From an uncultured Oscillospiraceae bacterium (GTDB lineage: Bacteria > Bacillota > Clostridia > Oscillospirales > Oscillospiraceae): a stretch of 64,000 nucleotides of DNA. Under the pieces are notes generated by a model, which saw only the letters and a list, made by a program, of their open reading frames with translations, made no database searches and was not told the DNA's origin. Positions 31,917-41,000 of the stretch are shown piece after piece. Position numbers and translations under genes: made by a program. The DNA lies in assembly GCA_947588955.1 (NCBI GenBank), contig CANPYX010000008.1:1-64000 (forward strand). Reading direction: 5' to 3'. Within the stretch, counting starts at the first letter, position 1. Every line of letters starts with the position of its first letter.

Positions 31917-33266
31917 TCAGCCGATGATCCAAAACGGGCCTCCGGATCCGGCCCTTGTGCTGGCCTCATTCAGGATAATGGACAGATCCCATGCCTTTTG
32001 ACTGCGGCTGTAGCTGCCGGGATCGGCCACCAGGATCTTTCCGTCCTGAACGCCCCGAAGGACGATGAAATGTCCGCTGGAGGTAAAATGGCCCTTGAGC
32101 ATAAGGGCGACCACCAGCTTTCCGCTAGACAGAGCGTCAACGATCCGCTGCGGCTCCGAGGCGGTACATCCCTCCACGGGAAGCCCCCACGCTTTGGCGG
32201 TGTTGGGTATCAGGGAGTGATAGGAACCGCTCTTGCTGCACCAGCCGCCGTGTTCATAGGCCCACTTCGCCATCTCCTCCGGGTTTACGATCTCATCCGT
32301 CAAAGACGAGATCACGATGGACATGGAGGTGGGACCGCAGCCATAGCCGCCGATGTTGTCGGTGCCGTATGGCTTATCCGCCCAGCGTTCATCCCCCTGG
32401 TTGAAGTAAACGACCTCCGTAACTCCGTCTGTAAAACGCACATCACCGAGAGAGGAAAGCACGCTTCCGTCATATGGCGTGTGCTGGATCGTTCCGTCGC
32501 CCAGAAACAGGCTCAGGTTCTCGGCGTAATTTGTTGCCTGCTCTTTCTGCTCATCAGACAGATGGAATACGGCGTCCGCAAAATATCCCTCGCCGTTGTA
32601 GGAAAGCGTGTAGACGTACCAAAGCTCTTCCTTCGTTTCGACCACATCCGCGGTGTCCGGGTCGTCGTCCTCCACCGTCCGTGTCTCGCTGGTTCGGGTG
32701 TAGGAATACAGGCTTCCTTTGTTCTGCCGGATGATCGCCTCCAGATCCGACAGGGAGATATCCGTACAGGCCTCGCCTTTGGAGGCGCAGTATTGGGCGA
32801 CAAAGACGTTGATATTGCTTGTCATATCGTCGGAATAGGGATCGACGACCTCATAGTTGTCGCCGTCCGTTCCGGCAAAGTCCAGGGCAATCCTTTCCTT
32901 GACATCCGTAATCCCCTCACCCAGGACAGAGTTTACCGCGAAGGTAATATCATTTACATTCCGGATAATGGCGGCATTGTCGTTGAGGATCGGCTTACCT
33001 GGATCTTCACTCGGCCCGCCGAAAATAAGGGTAGGAAGCATAACGACAAACAGGATCGGGAGCATCAGCAGGAGCACGGCGCCGGCAAGAAGCTTCCCGG
33101 AATGCCGCCCCGCCGCCACCGCCAGCCCCGCAGCGGCTCCATATGGCCCTCCCGCCGCCGCGCCCTTCGCGGCGGCGGCAATGGCTTTTCCCGCTTTGAC
33201 CGTCCCGTAAGCGGCGTGCGCCATCCTTGGGGCCAGGGAAGATCCGTTATTTTCAGGTTTATTCAA
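31917..33266 (-). CDS. Membrane-bound C39-like peptidase, cell-wall hydrolase of the transfer system
   Basis: 449 residues from a TTG start with GGGAGGGATAGAATA in front; an ATG 14 codons earlier has no ribosome site and lies in the HipA-like gene's control region. An Ala/Gly-rich segment is followed by one membrane helix (about 57-82: LLAGAVLLLMLPILFVVMLPTL). Then comes an extracellular region and a C-terminal papain-like domain with Cys in GYGCGPTSM near 310 and His in GHFIVLRGV. Known: Firmicutes conjugation systems need a wall hydrolase of VirB1 type, and C39-2 or CHAP domains often serve. Inferred: it opens peptidoglycan for the T4SS. The domain could instead act as a processing protease. 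Confidence 0.75.
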   Translation of the reverse strand: MNKPENNGSSLAPRMAHAAYGTVKAGKAIAAAAKGAAAGGPYGAAAGLAVAAGRHSGKLLAGAVLLLMLPILFVVMLPTLIFGGPSEDPGKPILNDNAAIIRNVNDITFAVNSVLGEGITDVKERIALDFAGTDGDNYEVVDPYSDDMTSNINVFVAQYCASKGEACTDISLSDLEAIIRQNKGSLYSYTRTSETRTVEDDDPDTADVVETKEELWYVYTLSYNGEGYFADAVFHLSDEQKEQATNYAENLSLFLGDGTIQHTPYDGSVLSSLGDVRFTDGVTEVVYFNQGDERWADKPYGTDNIGGYGCGPTSMSIVISSLTDEIVNPEEMAKWAYEHGGWCSKSGSYHSLIPNTAKAWGLPVEGCTASEPQRIVDALSSGKLVVALMLKGHFTSSGHFIVLRGVQDGKILVADPGSYSRSQKAWDLSIILNEASTRAGSGGPFWIIG

Positions 33267-33298
33267 TATTCTATCCCTCCCAAAATAGGGCTTGCAAG

Positions 33299-33320
33299 AT
33301 GTTATCATTTATGATAACAT
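33299..33320. promoter_or_regulatory. Palindromic operator of the HTH-HipA gene
   Basis: ATGTTATCAT, TT, ATGATAACAT: perfect 10-bp arms. It lies 19 bp before the plus-strand gene's ATG and 32 bp before the TTG of the divergent peptidase gene, so binding could control both. Dimeric HTH proteins of HipB type bind such sites. Confidence 0.7.
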
Positions 33321-33339
33321 TACTGCGTGAGGTGATTTT

Positions 33340-34719
33340 ATGGACAGGCGCGACATCATATCCCGGCTGACAGCCGCGCGGCTGGAGAAGGGCATCTCCC
33401 AGGCGGAGCTGGCGCGTATGATCGGCACCCAGCGGTCGAACATTTGCAGGCTGGAAAGCGGCGCTCAAAATCCCACCCTCGATATGATACTGAAGATCTC
33501 GTCCGTGCTGGGTAAGACGGTCACATTCGGATTGGAGGACGCGGAGATGGAGGCAAATCGTTACAGCCTGCGCATATTTGACACGGAGCTGATGCGCTTT
33601 TCCATGGAAAAGCGCGGACTTGAGGGGCTGACGGCGGAGATCATAGAGGTCCATCAGGAATACGCCCATCTTCTCCCGCTTGATTTGGAGCTTACCGGGC
33701 AGGGCGTGATCCGCTGGCTTGAGCACCGGGTGATCCCCAAGAACCGCCGGTTTGTGGACGAGATATTGAAGACTCTTGGGCTGAGCCACAACGACACCAA
33801 GGGGATCATCGACGTGTGCAAGGGCCTCTCCCTGAACGACAGCTACTGGGTGGTGCCGGAGGGATTCAAGGGCTCCTTCGCGCGGTATGATCTTTACGAG
33901 AACCGCTTCTCGGAGATCCTGGCCCTGGTGGCCTACACCGGCGCGGGAGGGAGCCGTCACGCGTTTACCACCTCGCCTGAGCTTACCACCGGCGGGATGC
34001 TGCCTAAGGCGTGGAGATTTATTGAAAACGAGGGAATTTTTCTCTACAAGGGTGGCACCTCCGGGACATCCAACGCGGGGCGTGAGCCTTATATGGAATA
34101 CTACGCCTCCCAAATCGCCGAAGCCATGCGGCTGAATGCCGTTCGATACGATCTTGAGAATTGGAAGGGCATCACCGCCTCCAGGTGCGCGCTGTTCACA
34201 AGCCCGGACGTGTCCTACGTCCCCATCGGGAGGATCATAGACGGTGTGAATCTCCGGAAATGCCTGGACTATTACGACGAGCTGGACAGGAATCGGGTAG
34301 CGGGATTTGGGGAACAGCTTCGCAGTATGCTGGTGTTCGACGCGCTCATATGGAATGAGGACCGGCACTTTGGAAATTTCGGGGTGCTGCGGGACAACCA
34401 CACGGGCGACATTATCGCGCCCGCCCCAATTTTCGACAACGGCCTCTCCCTTTTGTGCTTCGCGGGGAGCGGGGAGCTGCGCGATCTCACGGCGCTGCGA
34501 GAATACGCCGGCACCCGGACTAACCCGTACAACCTGACGTTTGAGGAGGTCTGCGCCGCGGTCATGGGGAGCAGACAGAAGGCGGAGCTTCGGAGAATGA
34601 TCGGATTTCGTTTTCGCCGCCATCCGTCCATCAATCTGCCCGAGGAGCATTTGCAACTGTTGGAAAAATTACTTGAGCAAAGAGTTCGCGAGCTTCTCGC
34701 CATCCCCACACGGGGATAG
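33340..34719 (+). CDS. HTH-HipA-like kinase fusion
   Basis: 459 residues. Residues 1-62 are a Cro/C1 helix-turn-helix (ISQAELARMIGTQRSNICRLESG). The rest is a HipA-type kinase with FLYKGGTSG near 234, catalytic WNEDRHFGNFG at 338-348 and the metal motif FDNG at 365-368. In classic HipBA two genes make a repressor and a toxin kinase; here both activities are in one chain. It is on the plus strand, opposite to most of the element, and has its own palindromic operator. Ribosome site GAGGTG. Inferred: it autoregulates and phosphorylates a host target, or controls the element. The HipA N-terminal subdomain is much divergent. Confidence 0.8.
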   Translation: MDRRDIISRLTAARLEKGISQAELARMIGTQRSNICRLESGAQNPTLDMILKISSVLGKTVTFGLEDAEMEANRYSLRIFDTELMRFSMEKRGLEGLTAEIIEVHQEYAHLLPLDLELTGQGVIRWLEHRVIPKNRRFVDEILKTLGLSHNDTKGIIDVCKGLSLNDSYWVVPEGFKGSFARYDLYENRFSEILALVAYTGAGGSRHAFTTSPELTTGGMLPKAWRFIENEGIFLYKGGTSGTSNAGREPYMEYYASQIAEAMRLNAVRYDLENWKGITASRCALFTSPDVSYVPIGRIIDGVNLRKCLDYYDELDRNRVAGFGEQLRSMLVFDALIWNEDRHFGNFGVLRDNHTGDIIAPAPIFDNGLSLLCFAGSGELRDLTALREYAGTRTNPYNLTFEEVCAAVMGSRQKAELRRMIGFRFRRHPSINLPEEHLQLLEKLLEQRVRELLAIPTRG

Positions 34720-34994
34720 TGGGCTCAAACCGCAACAGGGACGGCTCTGCCAAGGCGGAGCCGTCAAGCTGTCGACAAAGGCCCAAGGGCCTTTGTCGAC
34801 AAGAGAATGCGTGCGGGAAAAATCTCTGAATTTTGCGAAATTCAGAGATTTTTCCCTGCTGTCACGTTGCGCGCGCCCCGAAGGGGCACACTTGCGTGAC
34901 AAAAGGTATTTTTTCCGACGCACATGTCGCCGGAAAAAAATATTGGATTGGGGTTTGTCAACGGGCTGACACGGCTCTGCCTCGGCAGGGCCGT
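34702..34994. repeat. Array of seven consecutive hairpins
   Basis: In order: ATCCCC/GGGGAT (34702-34717), GACGGCTCTGCC/GGCGGAGCCGTC (34740-34765), TGTCGACAAAGGCCC and its complement (34770-34801, perfect 15-bp arms), GGGAAAAATCTCTGAATTT and its complement around TGCG (34815-34856, perfect 19-bp arms), a long imperfect stem (34860-34901), TATTTTTTCCG/CGGAAAAAAATA (34907-34942), and ACGGCTCTGCC/GGCAGGGCCGT (34971-34994). The second and last share almost the same arm sequence. It fills the 288-bp gap between two convergent genes. No single terminator function explains seven stems. Confidence 0.8.
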
Positions 34995-35007
34995 CCGTTT
35001 TCTTACA

Positions 35008-38000
35008 TCAGAAGCCGGTTTTGGGCAGTGTGGTATTGCCTGTCAGCTTCCGCACAATGGTCACCCAGCTTGCGGTGGCGTTCTGCCAGGTCCCCTGATA
35101 CCTGCCGCCTGCGTCGGCGCGGTTCGTGATTTTGTACCCGTCCGCAAGTGTCCCCAAAACGACCACCGAAAGCTTCGGACTGCCGGAGGACTGGAATCCG
35201 ACTGGCACCTTGCCGAAGTCAAAGTAGACATCCGTGACCACCTCTCCGGCCTGCTTGGGAAGGGCGTTCAGATTAAACGAATAATTATTGGTGGTGAGGA
35301 GATTAGAGGCCAGCACCTGATAATCGGCGGTGAAATTGGTCTTGTAAAGGATGCGGTAGTTGAGCCGGAAACTGTATGTTCCGGTGACCAGCGTAGCGGC
35401 GCGTACCGCGTCGGTGGGAATACGGTCGTGCCAGTAAAAGTTTTCCAAGGCAACATTGGAATCGTTCGTCACCGTGAACGTATACCACATCTGACTTCCC
35501 GTAAGTACCTCCGCGTTTCCTGCCTTGGTGAGCTTTACGCCAAGCTCAGATGGCTTGTCGTAAGCGGAGAGCTTGATGATCTGCCCTGAATACCTCAGTG
35601 TCACGTCAAAAATTTGTGGGTCGATCTGCCAATAAGCCGGCGCGGTGACTTCAACAACCTTGTATCTGCCCAACGGCAGCGGCTTGGAAGCCGCCACACC
35701 TCGCTCATCTGTGGTGATATATCCCACCACCTCACCACTGTATTCCTCGGTGATCTCGTATACCGCGCCTTTCAGCGGCGCTCCGGCAGGAGTTCCTGTG
35801 ACGGAATTTGCCTCGGCGGCATATTTGTAGATCTGGATCTGGCCGGTAACAGGGGTGTTCTTCCACTCAATGGTTTTACACCCGCCGTACTCGATGTATA
35901 TGGTCTTGGGCTGGGTGTCCAAAATGTACCCCTCGGCGCACTCGATCTCACGGATGGTGTATTTTCCGTCCGCCAGCTCTTTGTCAATGTAGACATAGCC
36001 GTTGTTGTCGCTCTGATAGGTACCGACAGGATCACCTCCGGCGTCACTCAAAAGGAAGGTGACTCCATAAATTCCCTTTTCGGTCACGCTGTCTACCTTG
36101 TGGATGAGGGCGCTGGACGCTCGCTCATTGGTCACCTCCAAAAATCCGCCCTCGCCATCCTTGACCTCGACGCGGTGGGGTGTGGCGTCCAGCTTATACC
36201 CGCTGGCGGCCTCCAGCTCGACCACCTCATACCATCCGCTTTCAGCTTCGGGGAGGTAGATCGTACCGTTTTTGTCTGTGGTAAACTGGCCCACGATCTC
36301 ACCACCGTTTAGCTTGCGGACCTCCATCTTCACGCCGGCGATCCGCGTCTTGTCCTTTTTATCGGACTTCACGATGGTGAGCCCTTTGACCCTGGTGTTA
36401 TACACCACAATGGTCTGCGTATCTCCGGGATTGACCACCACGGTCTGGCTCCGGGTCCCCTCGTCCATGACGTAGCCCTCCAGGGGCTTCGTTTCGGTGA
36501 CTACCACCGTCCCCACCACGCCGGGGATGCGAATCTCGCCGTTTGCGTCGGTCTTGTAGAGGCCCTTGCTGGAGAGATGGCCATAGTCCGCGTCCAGGTA
36601 GCGCCCGTCAGAGTAAGTTATTTCAAATTCAACTCCTTCGAGCGGAGTGTTGTCCTTTTTGTCCAGCTTCAACACCACCAGCGTCCCGGTAGGCTTGTTG
36701 TAAAAACGGAGGACATTTGCCTCACCATTCTTGATGAGGATAGATTTCGGTGTGGTGTCCAGTACATAGCCTTCAACAGTCTTTACTTCCCGTGCCACAA
36801 CAGTGGTTCCGGGAGTCAGGCCATTGATGACGACGCGCCCAAATTCATCGGTGATATACTCTCCGTTGCTGTTTCCCACCGCCGCGCCGCTGGAGTCAGT
36901 CACCAAGAAGGTGACGCCCTTTAAGGGGGTGGTCGTTCCCTCTATATACTTCTCCAGAACGAGGGTAGTCGTGGGGGTGTTATAGAACCACAGCTCCTGG
37001 GTGTCGTCGGGGTTTATGACCACTGTCTGGCTCTGCTTTGCCGGGTCAATGGTGTAACCGGGGATAGTCTGCACCTCGGTGACGATGAGCGTCCCGGTAA
37101 CACCATCCAGAACGATCTGGCCGTTCTCGTCGGTGAAGTAAAGACCATTGGAGGACAGCTGGCCGCCCTTGTTGTCCACAAAGGAGCCGTCGGCGTAGGT
37201 TATCTTGAACTGTACCCCCTCCAACGGCGTCTTTCTGTCCGAGCTTGAGAGCTTATGGACGATGAGGCCGCCTTCGGGCTTATCCCGAAACTCCAGCGTT
37301 ACGGTGACGCCGGCCTTGACCTCCGCGGTCTGGGCCGTGTCGTCCAGAAGGTAACCGGGCTTTGCCCTCGTCTCTTTAATGACAAGGGACGTGCCGGGGT
37401 CGATGCCCTCCACAAGAAAGCTGCCGGAGCTGTCGGTCACATACTTGCCGTTGGCGTTGCCGACGACTGTGCCCTTGCTGGTGGTCACTGAAAATTCAAC
37501 GTCGGAAAGGGGCGAGCCGTCGCTGGCAGATACCTTTTTTACAAGGACAGAGCCCTTGGGGCTGTTGTTGAAGTAGAGGGTGACAATGTCCTGGTCCTTG
37601 CCGGAGATATAGAAGGATTGCGGGGCGGAGTCGATGACGTGGTCCCCGTCGCTCTCCACCTCCTCGCAGATGTAATACCCGGCCTTCAGCCCGGTGACGG
37701 TGAAGGAGCCGTTGGCGCCCGTCCTGTACCGCCCGATGACCGTGCCGCCTGTGCCGGACACATCGCCGCCCAGGTAACGGAGCTCAAAGAGACAGCCCTC
37801 GATGGCGGCCTTGCTGACGGAATCATACTTGTACGCCACCAACGCGGACAGGGGCACATTTTGGAAAAGGAAGGTGTGTCCCTTTCCTGCGGGGATGAAC
37901 GCCTCCTGGGTGTCGCTACCCTTGAAGGCAAAGCCGTGGGGCGGCTCCAACTCCTTTACCCGGAACCACCCGTCCCGCAGGCCATTGGCGGTGCCGTCCA

Positions 38001-41000
38001 GAACGATGCGCCCATTCTCGTCTGTGGTGAACACGCCCAGGTCGTTGTACTCGCCCGTCTCGGTGTCGTTGGAGGCGTACCACACCTGGAAACGCACATT
38101 GGAAAGCCGCTCGTGGGTGACGGAATTTTCCTTGATGATCTCGATGGAGGGTTTCTTGTGGTTCTCAAAATACACGTCCCTGTCCCGGTTGGGATAGAGG
38201 GTCACAAGCTGGCTGTCCGCGTCCAGAAGGTACGGGGCGGGGACGGACTTCTCGGAAACCTCGTAAACTCCCGGCAGAAGATTCTCCACTGTGGCCATGC
38301 CGTCGGGGCCGGTGGTAATCTCCTGGACGCTGTGACCGTCAGCGCCACGGACAAGGAAAACGGTTCCGGCGACCACATCCCCGGTGTCCGCATCCATTTT
38401 GTGGACGGTGAGGTTTGACCTGCGCTGGTTTTCCAGAACGATGGTGTTGGTCTTGCCGGGGAACAGCTCAATGTGGTGCTCCCGTGTATCCAGAATGTGC
38501 TCGTCATCCGTGGCCGTCTCCACAAGGGAGTAGACGCCGGGTTCAAGCCCCTCCCATGTGATGGTGCCGTCAGGCCCGGTGGTGCGGTCAATGTAGTGGG
38601 TCCCGTCCTCAATTTTAGCAAGCCGGAAAGCGATACCCTCAAGCGGTGTACCGTCGGAGCTGGTTTTCGTGAGCTTCAAGCTGGGCTTGCGGCTGTCCGT
38701 AAACACGAACTGCGCGTACTCGCCGCCCTCGATTCGGATGATCCGCTGGGCATCGTCAATAAGATACCCGTCCGGGGCGGCCAGCTCCTCCACGGTGTAG
38801 GCGCCGGGGTCCAGGCCGGAGAGGTCAATTTCCCCATTTGCATCGGTCGTGAATTCTTTTGAGAAATTCCCGCCCACCTGAGAAATGCGGAACCTGGCAT
38901 TTTCCAATGGCTCGAAGGTCTGGCTGTCCAGCTTCACAAGGTGGATACCGGGCTTTACATGATCCAGAAAAACCAATGTGCCGGTCTGTTCCGGCACCAG
39001 CTCGATCTCCTGCGGGGTGCTGTCTGTAACGTGACTGTCCGGCGCGGCAATCTCCTTGACCAAATAGGTGCCGGGGTCCAGGTCATAAAGCAGGATCTCT
39101 CCGTTCCCGTCTGTGGTGTAGGTGCCAAGGAGCTTTCCGTCCCTGTACACCTCAAAAACGGCGTCTTTGAGCCCGGTCCTCGACTCAATGTCTAATTTGA
39201 CGATCCTGAGCGCGGGACGTTTCTCATTTTTCACAACGAGGGTACTCGTCTCGCCGGGGTAGAGCCTGATATGATGTTCAGTCCCGTCGAGGATATACCC
39301 TCCGGGGGCAGAGAGCTCATACACTGAGTACACCCCGGCATCCAGTCCCTCCAATGTGATGCGCCCGTCCTCATCCGTCACCTTGTCCACATAGTGGTCG
39401 GGGTCATCGACAGGAGCAATGCGGTAGGTCGCGCCCGCAAGAGGCTTTCCGTCGTGTAGACTATATTTTTCCAGGACGAATTTGGGACGTCTCGTATTGG
39501 TATATACAAACTCCGCGTACTCACCACCCTCGATCCTGATGATCCGCTGGGCGTCGTCAATGAGATACCCGTCCGGGGCGGCCAGCTCCTCCACGGTGTA
39601 GGTGCCGGGTTCAAGGCCGGAGAGGTCTATTTCCCCATTTGCATCGGTGGTGAATTCCTTTGAGAAATTCCCGCCAACCTGAGAAATGCGGAACCTGGCG
39701 TTTGCCAGCGGGTTGAAGGTCTGGCTGTCCAGCTTCACAAGGTGGATACCGGGCTTTACATGATTCAGAAAAACCAATGTGCCGGTCTGTTCGGCCACAA
39801 GCTCAATTTCCTGCGGGGTGCTGTCTGTAACGTGGCTGTCCGGCGCGGAGACCTCCTTGACCAAATATGTGCCGGGATCCAGGTCATAAAGCAGGATCTC
39901 TCCGTTTCCGTCTGTGGTGTAGGTGCCAAGGAGCTTTCCGTCCCTGTACACCTCAAAAACGGCGTCTTTGAGTCCGGTCCTCGACTCAATGTCTAATTTG
40001 ACGATCCGCAGCGAGGGCCTTGCCTCATCGACCACGGAGAGCGTTGTGACCTGACCTGCCGTGAGCTTAACGTTGTACACCTGGGGATCCACCAGATACC
40101 CCTCCGGCGCGCTGATCTCCCGGACGGAGTACATACCAGGGTCCATGTTCTCCAGCGTTATACGGCCTTCGGCATCCGTAGTCCGGTCAACAAACCGCTC
40201 CGCGTCGCCGATCTCCTCGATCCTGAAGGTGGCCCCGGCCAACACGGACCCGTCTTTCGCTGACCGCTTCTCAATCACGAGGCCGGGCTTGCGCTGGTTC
40301 TGCACCACGATCCTCGACGTCTCACCGGGGTACAGCTTGATCCGATGCTCAACGCTGTCCAGAATGTACCCGGCGGGGGCGCTGATCTCCCGGACGGTGT
40401 ACAGTCCCGCGTCGAGGTCATCCAGGGTGATGCGTCCCTGGGCGTCCGTGACCTTATCTACATAGTGGTCGGGGTCGTCTGCTTTCCCGATACGGTAGGT
40501 GGCTCCTGCCAGGGGGGAACCGGTTTCCGCCGCAAGCTTCACAAGCTCGAGGACAGGCCGCTTTGCGTCTGAATAAACGATCTCAGTGTTCACTCCGGCT
40601 CTGAGTTCAACGACGCGCCTGGCATCGTCAATGAGATACCCCTCCGGCGCGGCGATCTCCTCCACCTCGTAAGCACCGGGGTCGAGATTGGAAAGGTCAA
40701 TCTCTCCGCTGGCATCCGTGGTATACTCCTGCGTGAAGCCTCCGCTTACTTTAGAGATACGGAACCTGGCGCCGGAGAGGGGAGACATGGTTTCCTGACT
40801 CAGCTTCAGGAGCCTCATGCCGGGTTTCACATCGTTGAATACGGTGAGGGTCACGCTGCCTCCGCCATCCTTCAGCTCCACCTGCTGGGGGACGCCGTCC
40901 AGAACGTAGGCATCGTCGCTGCTGACCTCCTGCACCTGGTATGTCCCCGGCTCCAATCCTTCCAGCGCGATCTCGCCTCTGCCGTCAGTGATATAATCTC

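Noticed and set aside
33271..34656. Minus-strand 461-codon open frame opposite the HTH-HipA gene
   Set aside because: Antisense shadow of the kinase gene; composition is that of mirrored codons and there is no ribosome site.
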